From JBNKFV01 sp050289485 (GTDB lineage Bacteria > Pseudomonadota > Gammaproteobacteria > Pseudomonadales > Cellvibrionaceae), in assembly GCA_050289485.1 (NCBI GenBank), contig JBNKFV010000014.1, positions 1 through 53,055 on the forward strand: 53,055 nt of DNA. The letters are read 5' to 3'. Below are positions 27,015 to 36,336 of this stretch, in pieces. Made by a program: the position numbers and the translations under genes. How positions within the stretch are numbered: position 1 is the stretch's first letter; each line of letters starts with the position of its first letter. Under the pieces are notes generated by a model. That model was not told the DNA's origin, did not search any database, and saw only the letters and a list, made by a program, of their open reading frames with translations.

Positions 27015-27893
27015 TTAATGCACCACCGGGTGGAACAGTTTATCGACTTCCTCAGCACTGAATTCGTAGCGCTGGTTACAGAATTGGCAGTCGATAGTGA
27101 TCATTGCGTGCTCCTGCAGAATGTCGGTGACTTCCGTTTCGCCAAGGGTTAGCAAGGTGTTGGCACAGCGCTCGCGGGAGCAACTGCAAGCAAACTGCAC
27201 GGCCGCGGGCTCAAATACCCGTACGGTTTGTTCGTGAAACAGACGAAATAGCAGAGTTTCGTGATCCAGCTGCTGTAACTCTTCTGTCTTAACCGTCTCT
27301 GCCAGATGTACCACCGTTTCCCAAACGTCTTGGTTTTGCTCGCTATCGGCATTGAGTTGCTTGGGCAGTTGCTGCAGTAGCAGGCCGCCAGCGGCGGTGT
27401 CGCCGGCTTCCAGCCAGAGGCGCGTAGCCAGCTGCTCAGACTGCTCGAAGTAGTGCTCAAGGCAGCCTGCCAGTGAGGGTGAGTCAAGAGGCACAATACC
27501 CTGATAACGCTGCCCTTGGTCGGGGTCGATGGTGATAGCTAATACACCCTTACTGCCCATCAGGGCTTGCAGGTCGTTGGTGAGTGTTGCTGGGTCGGCA
27601 TCGTCAGCGATATCGGCAATCCCACGAATGTCCTGGTTGTGGCTGCACTCGGCCATGATCAAGGGAATCTGGCCATTGCCCCGGGCTTGCAGGGTAAGAA
27701 TGCCATCAAATTTGAGCGTGGTAGAGAGCAGGCTGACGGCGGTTAGAAACTCGCCCAGCAGAAGCTTGATGGGGGCTGGCAGGTGTGTTTGATGAGCCAG
27801 GGCTTTCTGATAACTATCATTCAAAGTAACGATTTCGCCGCGTATATCAGCCTGCTCAAACAGAAAACGGCGAATGGAATCTTGGCTGGTCAT
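27015..27893 (-). CDS. hslO: Redox-regulated chaperone Hsp33
   Basis: 292 residues starting MTSQDSIRRFLFEQADIRGE, typical of HslO. The C-terminal redox switch is intact: a CXC pair (CSC, near residue 235) and a CXXC pair (CQFC, near 268) that hold zinc when reduced and form disulfides under oxidative stress, which activates the holdase. It is cytosolic. It lies upstream of pckA on the same strand, with a 243-bp gap. Confidence 0.96.
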   Translation of the reverse strand: MTSQDSIRRFLFEQADIRGEIVTLNDSYQKALAHQTHLPAPIKLLLGEFLTAVSLLSTTLKFDGILTLQARGNGQIPLIMAECSHNQDIRGIADIADDADPATLTNDLQALMGSKGVLAITIDPDQGQRYQGIVPLDSPSLAGCLEHYFEQSEQLATRLWLEAGDTAAGGLLLQQLPKQLNADSEQNQDVWETVVHLAETVKTEELQQLDHETLLFRLFHEQTVRVFEPAAVQFACSCSRERCANTLLTLGETEVTDILQEHAMITIDCQFCNQRYEFSAEEVDKLFHPVVH

Positions 27894-27961
27894 AGCGCAG
27901 TGAAACCTCTTAAGTGCGTGTGGAGGCGCATTGTATCACCGCTTGCGCGGGTGCCAAGCAG

Positions 27962-28411
27962 CTACTGGCAATGCTGACGGTACTCCGCTTCAACCCGGGC
28001 TTTTTCCTGTTTTTGCTCTTCGAGGGTCATGTCCCATTCTTTGCCCTTGCCATTGGTCCAGTAGGTGCGCCCAGAGATTATCTCGAGTCGACGCTTCAGC
28101 TTTTTGCAGGCATTGTTGTGGCGTACCTGTTGGTTGTGGGCTTCTATCGCGGCCCGCTCTCTCGCCTGTTTTTCGGCAGCGGTTTCTTTGGCGAAGATTT
28201 TACCCAGCTTGGCTTGTTCGCTCTGGCTGTCGTCGATATTGGTACGCTTGGTGGTGTCGGAGATATCTTCTGCTGGTTGTGCTGCCGGTTTACGGTCGCT
28301 GTAATGCACCTTGCCGTTGTCGTCTACCCAGCGGTAAATCTCAGCGTTGGCCGCCGGTTGCCATACCATGACTAATAGCAAACTGATGGCAAAATATTTG
28401 AGCGAATCCAT
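27962..28411 (-). CDS. DUF4124-containing exported protein
   Basis: 149 residues, with GGGAGA 6 bases before the start. A signal peptide ending AANA is followed at once by the DUF4124 pattern EIYRWVDDNGKVHYSDRKP. The remainder is charged and predicted helical (EQAKLGKIFAKETAAEKQARERAA), probably coiled coil, ending in a Cys-rich-like EYRQHCQ. Periplasmic, function unknown. It lies 36 bases after the trypsin-like protease gene and is probably cotranscribed with it. Confidence 0.85.
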   Translation of the reverse strand: MDSLKYFAISLLLVMVWQPAANAEIYRWVDDNGKVHYSDRKPAAQPAEDISDTTKRTNIDDSQSEQAKLGKIFAKETAAEKQARERAAIEAHNQQVRHNNACKKLKRRLEIISGRTYWTNGKGKEWDMTLEEQKQEKARVEAEYRQHCQ

Positions 28412-28447
28412 GGTTTTTCTCCCTGTCTTGGTATGGCTGGCAGCCGG

Positions 28448-29965
28448 TTACGGCTGCGGCTGAAAAAGCCCCTGAGAGTAGGCACTGGGAACCTGATAGC
28501 GTTGCAGAATTTCTGTCTCACTGATTTGTGCCATGTGGGTATCCAGTACCATACGATACCCCCGGTCATCGCTGAGCGACAGAAACGCCGCGGAATTTTG
28601 CCGCACAAGATCACAAAATTGTTGGAAGTTCACAATGGGTTGGCCGTTAACGTTGGTTACCAACCAGTTTTTCCAGTCGTGATATCCCAGGTTTACATCG
28701 GCCGCCAGTACCTTGAGCGCGACGACCTGCTCCTGCTTTTGCGGCGATGCCCAGCTGTCGCGGGCATGCAGGTATTGCACCGGCGCCTTGTTCTGCCAGT
28801 TCTGGCCCCAACGTTGTATCAGATTCATGTTTAATGGCACGAATACAACACCGCCATAGATAAAGTAGCGAGGCAGTTCGTCAAAGGCTTCTGGCAATAC
28901 CTGGGTTGGCGGGTATGGCATAGGCTTGGCGGCCACTGAGAGTTTGATCTGCTTGCCGTTACGCACCAGTTCGAGGGGAATCGGCTCGCCATTGTGGAAT
29001 TGATCGATGGCGTATTTGTAGTTGGTACGCTGGTGGCGGCGAAACTCAATGGTGCGATCATCGGCAATCTTGTGGCCGTTGATGGCCAAAATGACATCGC
29101 CTGGGCGCAGCACCCCGTCGGCAGCGGATTGTTCAAAGACATGGGTGACAACGATGCCGCTCTGTTCACTATTAATGCCGTAAGCTTTTTTCATGGCTGG
29201 GCTTTCCAACCCTTGTGTGCGAAAACCCAGGTCGGGAAAGCCGTGGTAGGTGCCATCGCCAGTGTCTTCGAGCACATGAGCGATCACACTGGGCGGTACG
29301 AAGTAGCCCAGATTTTCGGCACGGGTACTGGTGTTGCTCTGCATTACCACGCCGACAATCTTGCCGTTGTGAATCACCGGGCCACCGCTGTTGCCGGGGT
29401 TGATAGCGGCATCCAGTTGGCCAGCCAGCAGAAAGCTGCCCGCATGGGAATAAAACTGGTGTTCTACCCGCGAGAGAATACCGCGAGTGATGCTGAGCGA
29501 TTCGCCACCAAAGGGATAGCCAAATACCGAAACCTCCTCCAGCGGGTTGGGCAACTTGCCAAAGCTTAGTGGGGTAAGGCCTTCGAAGAATCGTTTATCG
29601 CTCACGTGCAGTAATGCCAGGTCGGCTTCATGGGAGACAAACGCGACTTCGGCCAGATACTTCTTGGGGTCGTCGTGCTTTTGTACCTGAATATAGCGGG
29701 CGTTGGCCACTACATGGGCATTAGTGAGAATACGCTGCCCAGCAATCACGGTGCCTGAGCCGTTGCCTTGCGTGGCATTCAGCAGGCTCCAGGGGGTGAA
29801 ATAATCCGGTGCTGCTTGGGTGGTATGAATTTTTACCACGGCTTTTTTCAGCTGCTGGATGTCGTTATCGCTGCTGGCCTGGGTGCTGGCTAAAGGGGTT
29901 AGCACACTGCTGAGTAAAAAAACACAGAGTAGAAAAACATAGGTGCGGCTCAACGGCAGCGGCAT
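28448..29965 (-). CDS. Trypsin-like periplasmic serine protease with PDZ domain (DegP-like)
   Basis: The ATG at 29965 (AAGGA 8 bases upstream) gives 505 residues with a clean signal peptide, better than the longer frame from 30022. The catalytic triad is His84 (TNAHVV), Asp115 (EADLALL) and Ser193 (INPGNSGGPV). A PDZ domain follows near residues 265-350 (SGIVVTHVFEQSAADGVLRPGD, ILAINGHKI). The last ~140 residues hold a second PDZ-like segment. It probably acts in envelope protein quality control. The gene order is protease, then DUF4124, on the minus strand. Confidence 0.9.
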   Translation of the reverse strand: MPLPLSRTYVFLLCVFLLSSVLTPLASTQASSDNDIQQLKKAVVKIHTTQAAPDYFTPWSLLNATQGNGSGTVIAGQRILTNAHVVANARYIQVQKHDDPKKYLAEVAFVSHEADLALLHVSDKRFFEGLTPLSFGKLPNPLEEVSVFGYPFGGESLSITRGILSRVEHQFYSHAGSFLLAGQLDAAINPGNSGGPVIHNGKIVGVVMQSNTSTRAENLGYFVPPSVIAHVLEDTGDGTYHGFPDLGFRTQGLESPAMKKAYGINSEQSGIVVTHVFEQSAADGVLRPGDVILAINGHKIADDRTIEFRRHQRTNYKYAIDQFHNGEPIPLELVRNGKQIKLSVAAKPMPYPPTQVLPEAFDELPRYFIYGGVVFVPLNMNLIQRWGQNWQNKAPVQYLHARDSWASPQKQEQVVALKVLAADVNLGYHDWKNWLVTNVNGQPIVNFQQFCDLVRQNSAAFLSLSDDRGYRMVLDTHMAQISETEILQRYQVPSAYSQGLFQPQP

Positions 29966-30037
29966 AGGGGTATCCTTGTGGTTGGCGTTTTGGCGAGTCT
30001 TGGTAACGTAGGGTCTTTTCACAATATAGGCACAGTA

Positions 30038-30523
30038 TTACGTTTTCACCTGGCCGTCGTATACATCCAGGGGCAGGCTGGTTTGCTGTTTGACTGTGCG
30101 TAAGGCGAATTCAGAGCGCAGGTTAATAATATTGGGCAGCTTGAAGATTACATTACTCAAAAACGTATCGTAGGCGCTTACATCGGGTACTGCTACCTTT
30201 AGCAGATAGTCTGCGTCGCCCATGCTGGCATAGCATTCCAGCACTTCCGAGCGGCTGATGATACTTTCTTCAAAGGCTTTTACCTGCTTCTCGTCGCGTT
30301 TGTCGATGGTCACGTGCAGAAAAGCCACTTCGCCAATACCGACTTTTTTGCGGTCGAGAATGGCTACGTAGCGCTCGATCACGCCGCTGTTGTTGAGCTC
30401 GTTAATACGTCGCCAGCAGGGTGTCGGCGACAGTCCAATCTCGTCGGCCAGCTCTTGGTTAGTCAAACGGCCGTTTTGTTGCAGCAACTGCAATATTTTC
30501 CATTCGTAGCGATCAAATTTCAT
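30038..30523 (-). CDS. Lrp/AsnC-family transcriptional regulator
   Basis: 161 residues from the ATG at 30523, which has AGGT 8 bases upstream. A TTG at 30538 is the alternative. The N-terminal helix-turn-helix (LLQQNGRLTNQELADEIGLS, PTPCWRRINEL) is followed by a RAM/ligand-binding domain (VAFLHVTIDKRDE, YASMGDADYLLKVAVPDVSAYD). Such regulators sense amino acids. It is divergent from a TonB receptor, sodium symporter and histidine decarboxylase cluster, so control of that cluster, perhaps in response to histidine, is a reasonable inference. Confidence 0.92.
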   Translation of the reverse strand: MKFDRYEWKILQLLQQNGRLTNQELADEIGLSPTPCWRRINELNNSGVIERYVAILDRKKVGIGEVAFLHVTIDKRDEKQVKAFEESIISRSEVLECYASMGDADYLLKVAVPDVSAYDTFLSNVIFKLPNIINLRSEFALRTVKQQTSLPLDVYDGQVKT

Positions 30524-30627
30524 GGTGAATACCTGCAAGTCAATAAGGCGGTGAATAATAGCTTTTGGCAGTTTTTGCTATAAACCGGAATATTTTTCTC
30601 ATATTTTTTTATTCTTGAGATAATTTA

Positions 30628-30650
30628 TGTGAAAAAGTGCATTTTTCGCA
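30628..30650. promoter_or_regulatory. Candidate operator between the Lrp-type gene and the TonB receptor
   Basis: An AT-rich dyad, TGTGAAAAA-N5-TTTTTCGCA, matches in 8 of 9 arm positions. Its 23-bp size and AT-rich centre suit Lrp-family sites. It lies midway in the 256-bp divergent spacer. Binding is inference. Confidence 0.4.
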
Positions 30651-30779
30651 AGTATAACGAACGAAATATTCTCGCCCTTCCCCCCTATACTGCTGCGACA
30701 GTCTGGCCACCTTACTTTGGTGATGTGTGGCTGGCACTCCATCAAGATTCAACACAATAAGAAGAGAGGCCTGCTTAGA

Positions 30780-33278
30780 ATGACTAGCCAATACCCGGAA
30801 GGCATATTTCGTAAACACCCACTACATAACGCGGTAGCCCACGCATTGGTGACAGGAGCCCTGTTAGCGCCCTTGTCATTGGCGGTAGTCGCTAATGAAC
30901 AAAATCCTCAGTTGTTGGAAGAAGTGGTAACCCTTGGCCACCGTGTGGCAGGTCGCACTGCTACCGAAGCCGCCGTGCCCATTGATGTGATTCAGGCCGA
31001 TAGCCTGAGCAAAAATGGATTGACCGAACTGGGGCAGGCATTACAAACCTATGCGCCCTCATTTAATTTTTCCCGCACACAGATTTCAGATGGTTCAGAC
31101 CTCTACCGCCCGGCAACCTTGCGAGGGCTTCAGCCCGACCAGACGCTACTGTTGATCAACGGCAAGCGTCGCCACAATCAGGCGATATTGTCGTTGCAGG
31201 GTACGGTGGGTGAAGGCGCTGCCGGGGTAGATATGAACTCTATTCCCATGATTGCGCTGCAAAGTGTAGAGGTACTGCGCGATGGCGCTGCGGCACAGTA
31301 TGGTTCAGACGCCATCGCCGGGGTGATCAACCTGCGTTTGAAAGACTCCACCGACGAAACCACCGGTTTTATGCAGTGGGGCAAAACAGCCAAGAGTGAT
31401 GGCGACACACTCACTGCGGCCATTAATACCGGTGTGGCCATTGGTGATGGGGGCTTTATCAATGGCTCGCTGGAATATCGTGAGGCCGAGCCTACTAATC
31501 GCGCCAAAAATCGCCGCTGGCACCAAGGTGATTCCGATACCGAATTCACCTCAGTATTTGTCAATGCGATGCTGCCTCTGGATAACCAGATTGAGTTATA
31601 CAGCTTTGGTGGTTACTCAGAGCGCACAGCGTTGGGCTCGGGGTTTTATCGCGATGCCGACAATGCCGCACGTAATGTGCCGCAAGTGTATGCCGAGGGT
31701 TTTTTGCCACATATCGATAACGAAGGTGAAGATGCGTCGTTGGCCCTGGGTGTAAGAAAAACCTTCGCTAACGACTGGCACATGGATGCCTCGGTGGTCA
31801 CTGGCAAAAACACCTACGACTTCAGTTCGCGCAATACCATTAATGCCTCAATCGCAGCGGAATATCTGGCGCTGAATCCAAGTGCAAGTGATGCCGAGAT
31901 TGCGGCAAATGCCGGCCCTACTTCCGGCTATTCCGGCGGTTTTGAGTTCGCACAAACCACCTTCAATCTGGATTTTTCTGGTGCGGTCGACCTTGGCAGT
32001 GGTGCGCCCTTGTACATGGGCGTGGGCGCTGAATACCGTGATGAGTCTTATCAGATTAATTCGGGTGAGTTTGCATCATATTCCTGCGGCCTGTCAGACA
32101 GCGGCGTGTTTTTGTCAGTGATTGACGGTGTTACGCCCGCTGATTGTGGCTTTCAAGCGTACCCCGGTTTACGCCCCAGCGCCGAGACCGACGAAGACCG
32201 TGACAACTATGCGTTGTACCTGGATCTTGAGCGCAATATGACCGACAGCTGGCTGCTGGGTGCGGCAGTGCGCTACGAGGATTACGGTGATATCGGTGAC
32301 GAGGTTACCGGCAAATTATCCAGCCGTTATGACTTTACCGATACCTTTGCTATTCGCGGTGCGGTATCAACCGGTTTTCGCGCGCCCTCGTTGCAGCAAA
32401 GTGCCTATACTGCCTATACCGCCAATATTGACAGTAACGGTGTGTTGGCCCAGTCGTTCACGGCCGCATCGGGTACTGCATTACCTTCCGCGTTAGGCGT
32501 CGATAATTTGCGCCTGGAAACCTCAGAAAGTGTGAGTGTGGGTTTTGTATGGGAGCCTACCAATAGTGTGAGCGTTACCATTGATGGTTACCACGTGAGT
32601 ATTGATGACCGCATTACCCTGGGTGGATTTTTAACGGCCGATGATCTGGCCTTTAACTCGGGTGCCGCCGCTGCACTGGCCGCTACCGGTGCCGCACAAG
32701 CTAACTTCTTTTCCAATGCGGTTGATACCACCACCAAGGGTATTGATTTGATTATCACCTACGATACAGCCCTTGCGGGCGGTGATATGAACATCACCTT
32801 GGCGGGTAATATCAACGACACCAGTGTCGATAATGTGAATGCACCCGCGGGTATTTCACCGGAGGTCGCCTTCAGTTCGGTATCACGTTCGTTTATGGAA
32901 GGGGGGCAGCCTGGTGAACGAGCAACGTTAACGTTGAACTGGAACAAAGATCGTCTGGCAGCATTAACGCGCATTAATTACTTCGGTGAAACCGAAGTGG
33001 ATTACTTTGCGCAAAACCATATTCCCATTCCCGGTACGCCAGCCACCAGTGTGGTGGAGTCTGCCTTTTTGGTGGATGTGGATATCAGCTACGACGTGAG
33101 CCAAAACCTGACGGTCTCAGTGGGCGGCAACAATATTTTTGATCAAACCCCCGATGAACTTTCAGACAACGAAGTGCTGAGCATTATCACTGGTAATGCG
33201 TTGCGTTATCCCTTACGTGCGGTGCCCTATGGCTTTAATGGAGCCTCGTACTATCTGAAAGCCAGCTATAGTTTTTAG
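30780..33278 (+). CDS. TonB-dependent outer-membrane receptor
   Basis: The ATG at 30780 (GAGAGG about 10 bases upstream) gives 832 residues with a signal segment ending AVVANE. A longer frame from 30717 is not needed. Plug-domain features include a TonB-box-like LLEEVVTLG near residue 45, IDVIQADSLSKNGLTELGQAL, LRGLQPDQTLLLINGKRRH and VEVLRDGAAAQYGSDAIAGVINL. The barrel part includes AVSTGFRAPSLQQSAYT and the ending GASYYLKASYSF. The substrate is unknown. It heads the cluster with the sodium symporter and histidine decarboxylase, but a terminator separates it from them. Confidence 0.93.
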   Translation: MTSQYPEGIFRKHPLHNAVAHALVTGALLAPLSLAVVANEQNPQLLEEVVTLGHRVAGRTATEAAVPIDVIQADSLSKNGLTELGQALQTYAPSFNFSRTQISDGSDLYRPATLRGLQPDQTLLLINGKRRHNQAILSLQGTVGEGAAGVDMNSIPMIALQSVEVLRDGAAAQYGSDAIAGVINLRLKDSTDETTGFMQWGKTAKSDGDTLTAAINTGVAIGDGGFINGSLEYREAEPTNRAKNRRWHQGDSDTEFTSVFVNAMLPLDNQIELYSFGGYSERTALGSGFYRDADNAARNVPQVYAEGFLPHIDNEGEDASLALGVRKTFANDWHMDASVVTGKNTYDFSSRNTINASIAAEYLALNPSASDAEIAANAGPTSGYSGGFEFAQTTFNLDFSGAVDLGSGAPLYMGVGAEYRDESYQINSGEFASYSCGLSDSGVFLSVIDGVTPADCGFQAYPGLRPSAETDEDRDNYALYLDLERNMTDSWLLGAAVRYEDYGDIGDEVTGKLSSRYDFTDTFAIRGAVSTGFRAPSLQQSAYTAYTANIDSNGVLAQSFTAASGTALPSALGVDNLRLETSESVSVGFVWEPTNSVSVTIDGYHVSIDDRITLGGFLTADDLAFNSGAAAALAATGAAQANFFSNAVDTTTKGIDLIITYDTALAGGDMNITLAGNINDTSVDNVNAPAGISPEVAFSSVSRSFMEGGQPGERATLTLNWNKDRLAALTRINYFGETEVDYFAQNHIPIPGTPATSVVESAFLVDVDISYDVSQNLTVSVGGNNIFDQTPDELSDNEVLSIITGNALRYPLRAVPYGFNGASYYLKASYSF

Positions 33279-33293
33279 TAGTTCCCATTGATT

Positions 33294-33318
33294 GGGCGTC
33301 GTGAGGCGCCCTTTTTTT
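33294..33318 (+). terminator. Rho-independent terminator after the TonB receptor
   Basis: The stem GGGCGTC / GGCGCCC (one G-T pair) with loop GTGA is followed by seven T. It implies that the symporter at 33363 has its own promoter or depends on partial read-through. Confidence 0.8.
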
Positions 33319-33362
33319 CCGCAAACAATAAAAAATAACGATGACATAGCAAGGTAAATAGT

Positions 33363-34712
33363 ATGGGTGCAGTGCGTGGCGAATTCAGCTCCAAGCTTGG
33401 CTTTATTATGGCCGCCTCGGGTTCTGCCGTGGGGCTTGGCAATATTTGGGGCTTTCCCACCCAGGCTGCCAGCAATGGTGGCGGTGCATTTTTGCTGGTG
33501 TATTTGGTGATGGCCTTTTTGTTGGCGTATCCGGCTCTAATGGCCGAATTGATTATTGGCCGACATACCAAAGCAAATGCAGTGAAAGCCTTGCAGGATA
33601 TTTCGACGAATGCAGCACAGAAGAAAGTCGGCGCGTTAACCGGCTTGGTCGGTATTGTTACCGCTTCTTTAATTCTCAGTTTTTACGGCATTGTAGCCGG
33701 GTGGATGGTGGCTTATTGCCTGTCTCCGATGTTGACGATAGTGGGCGCACCTCAAGCAGCTGCGTGGCTTACAGAATTTAGTATTACCCGTAATGTGGTG
33801 TTCGATATTGTTTTTATGGTGGGCACCATTTTAATTATTTGTGGTGGCGTAAAAGAGGGTATCGAAAAGTGGTCGACCCGGCTTATGCCAACCCTGATTG
33901 TGATATTGCTGGCATTAATTGTTTACGTACTCACATTAGATGGCGCCAGTGAAGGCATTAAAGCCTATCTGGTGCCCGATTTTTCTGCGGTGCTGGATAT
34001 TACACTGATTGTTAATGCGCTGGGCCAGGCGTTTTTCTCGTTGTCGTTGGGCGTTGGCACTATGCTGATTTACGGCTCCTATGTGAGTGAGAAAGAAAAC
34101 ATTATTTCACTCGGTCGTATGGTAACGCTGGTTGATATCGGTATTGCTGTAGCAGCCGGTTTATTGATTGTGCCCGCTATGTATGTGGCGCAGTACAATG
34201 GCGTGGTGATTTACGATCAGGCAGGCCAATTGATTGCTGAAGACCGTTTAATATTTACGGTATTACCTGCCCTGTTCGACACGATGGGGGCAGTGGGTAT
34301 TTATGTGGCCTTTGCCTTTTTTGCGTTAATGACGATTGCATCGTTAACATCGTCTATCTCGATGCTGGAAGTGCCTGTTGCGTTTGCCGTTGAGAGTTTG
34401 TCACTACCGAGGACGAAAGCTACCTGGCTGATGGGTGGGGTAATTACGATTATTAGCGTGTTGATTATTGCTAATTTCGATATGTTATTTAGTGCTGTAG
34501 TGGCTGTGACTACCCGCTACAGTCAGCCGCTGCTGGGGTTGATGCTGTGTGTGTTTGCAGGCTGGATATGGAACCGTAATCAGTTACTGAAAGAAATCGA
34601 AAAAGGTTGCGATAAGTCTGCCGTACGTTTTTGTAAATGGTGGCCATTTTATGTGAAGTATGTGTGCCCCTTGATCATTCTGGTAGTGTTTTCACAGTTG
34701 GTATCTTTTTAA
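33363..34712 (+). CDS. Sodium-dependent transporter, NSS (SNF) family
   Basis: 449 residues with about eleven membrane segments. The N-terminus FSSKLGFIMAASGSAVGLGN and IWGFPTQAASNGGGAFLLVY is the canonical NSS signature, with the unwound helix 1 and the sodium and substrate site. These carriers import amino acids or amines with Na+. It lies directly upstream of histidine decarboxylase, so histidine uptake (or histamine transport) is a sensible but unproven guess. Confidence 0.93.
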   Translation: MGAVRGEFSSKLGFIMAASGSAVGLGNIWGFPTQAASNGGGAFLLVYLVMAFLLAYPALMAELIIGRHTKANAVKALQDISTNAAQKKVGALTGLVGIVTASLILSFYGIVAGWMVAYCLSPMLTIVGAPQAAAWLTEFSITRNVVFDIVFMVGTILIICGGVKEGIEKWSTRLMPTLIVILLALIVYVLTLDGASEGIKAYLVPDFSAVLDITLIVNALGQAFFSLSLGVGTMLIYGSYVSEKENIISLGRMVTLVDIGIAVAAGLLIVPAMYVAQYNGVVIYDQAGQLIAEDRLIFTVLPALFDTMGAVGIYVAFAFFALMTIASLTSSISMLEVPVAFAVESLSLPRTKATWLMGGVITIISVLIIANFDMLFSAVVAVTTRYSQPLLGLMLCVFAGWIWNRNQLLKEIEKGCDKSAVRFCKWWPFYVKYVCPLIILVVFSQLVSF

Positions 34713-34804
34713 GTGTCACGCAGACGCGCGGTATTCAGCAGTATGCAATCAAACTGGGTAAACGTTTTTGGTTGCCAGATTAACAGTAAATGTGGGACGG
34801 TGTT

Positions 34805-35938
34805 ATGTCTTCTTCAATGGCGCAGGTAGAACAGGAGCTGCAAGAATTTCTCGACTACATTCGAGTGCAGTCAGATCGCACTATGGGCTATCCAAGTGCG
34901 CGGGACTTTAATTACGACGCGATCAAGCCGTTTATGGACTACCCCTTAAACAATGTGGGTGATCCATTTTCTGACAGTACCAACAAAGAAAGTAGTCGAA
35001 AATACGAGCGCGAGGTGGTGGCATTTTGGGCCTCGTTATTGCGGGCGCCGCAAGACAACTGGTGGGGTTATGTGACTAATGGCGGCACAGAAGGTAATTT
35101 GTATGGCCTTTACCTGGCGCGCGAAATGTATCCCAACGGTATTGTGTATTACTCGCAAGACTCGCATTACAGTGTGGGCAAAAATCTGCATTTTTTAAAC
35201 ATGCGCAATATTATGATTCGTTCACAGAAGAATGGTGAAATCGATTATGAAGATTTGCGAGAAACCTTGCGGGTTAATCGCGACGTTACGCCGATTATTT
35301 TTGCCAATATTGGCACCACGATGACCGAGGCCCGAGACGATATCGTAAAAATTCGCGGTATTATTAACGAGATGGCGATACCGAGTTGTTATATTCATTC
35401 AGATGCAGCTTTGTGTGGGGGCTATGCGCCGTTTCTTGAGCCGCGCCCGGCGTTTGACTTTGCTGATGGTGCCGACAGTATCGCCATCAGCGGGCATAAG
35501 TTTATTGGTTCGCCCATACCTTGTGGTATTGTGTTGGCGCGAAAAAATAACGTCAATCGTATCGCGCGGTCGGTGGCTTATATCGGCAATCTGGATACGA
35601 CAGTGACTGGTTCACGCAACGGAATAACACCGTTGATTTTATGGTACGCCATGAAGCGCCTGGGTGTTGATGGTTTGAAAAAACGTATCGAAAGCTCGTT
35701 GGTGTTGGCGCAATATACGGTGGACAGTTTACAGGCGATTGGCGTGGAAGCCTGGCGCAACCCCAATGCATTAACGGTGGTGTTGCCAGAAGTGAAGCCT
35801 GCCATTAAAGAAAAATGGCAACTGGCGACTGCCAACGGTATTTCACATATCATGTTGATGCCTTATTTAACAAAACGGCATGTTGACAATATTGTGGCCG
35901 ATATTCAGCGAAGCATGGTTGAGGGGGCAGAAAAATGA
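34805..35938 (+). CDS. hdc: Histidine decarboxylase, pyridoxal-phosphate type
   Basis: 377 residues from the ATG at 34805 (GGGACGG upstream), the length of Morganella-type HDC. Family motifs are intact: WWGYVTNGGTEGN, YYSQDSHYSVGKN (His121 expected to stack on PLP), HSDAALCGG (Asp200) and the PLP lysine at 232 in SGHKFIGSPIPCG. SRNGITPLILWYA follows. It converts L-histidine to histamine and CO2. A related group II decarboxylase specificity cannot be excluded, but the resemblance along the whole chain is strong. The stop overlaps the ACT gene by 4 bases. Confidence 0.9.
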   Translation: MSSSMAQVEQELQEFLDYIRVQSDRTMGYPSARDFNYDAIKPFMDYPLNNVGDPFSDSTNKESSRKYEREVVAFWASLLRAPQDNWWGYVTNGGTEGNLYGLYLAREMYPNGIVYYSQDSHYSVGKNLHFLNMRNIMIRSQKNGEIDYEDLRETLRVNRDVTPIIFANIGTTMTEARDDIVKIRGIINEMAIPSCYIHSDAALCGGYAPFLEPRPAFDFADGADSIAISGHKFIGSPIPCGIVLARKNNVNRIARSVAYIGNLDTTVTGSRNGITPLILWYAMKRLGVDGLKKRIESSLVLAQYTVDSLQAIGVEAWRNPNALTVVLPEVKPAIKEKWQLATANGISHIMLMPYLTKRHVDNIVADIQRSMVEGAEK

Positions 35939-36324
35939 AAAAGATGAGTATTGTATGCCGCGATGCCAACGCGCTGACCAATATTACCGAGTTGTTGAGT
36001 CATGCCGGTATTGATATTCGCGATATAGATTTTCAGCAGTTGGGGGAAGATGCGATCGTGAATCTGGTGGTGGCCGATGAAGATCAGTCACTTGCCGTGT
36101 TAACGGGCAGTGGTTATTCGGTGGTCACCAACGATACTATTTTGCTCAGCGTGGAAGACCGCCCCGGTGCGCTGGCGGCGTTGTCTCGAAAAATTGCCGA
36201 TCTCAATGTGACGATTCGTTCACTTACGCTGGTTGATATCAACGCAGAAAAGAGCGTGGTGGCGATTTCTACCACTGACAACGAGGTAGTGCGCAAGGCC
36301 TATAACGATCAGCTGATTAACTGA
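35935..36324 (+). CDS. Small tandem-ACT-domain protein
   Basis: 129 residues with two ACT-like halves: MSIVCRDANALTNITELLSH with the strands after it, and ILLSVEDRPGALAALSRKIA with VTIRSLTLVDINAEKSVVAI after it. ACT domains bind amino acids as allosteric sensors. Its ATG overlaps the hdc stop (ATGA), so the two are made together. I infer a regulatory partner for the decarboxylase or a cytosolic histidine sensor. There is no catalytic domain. Confidence 0.85.
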   Translation: MKKMSIVCRDANALTNITELLSHAGIDIRDIDFQQLGEDAIVNLVVADEDQSLAVLTGSGYSVVTNDTILLSVEDRPGALAALSRKIADLNVTIRSLTLVDINAEKSVVAISTTDNEVVRKAYNDQLIN

Positions 36325-36336
36325 CACAGTGATTGG

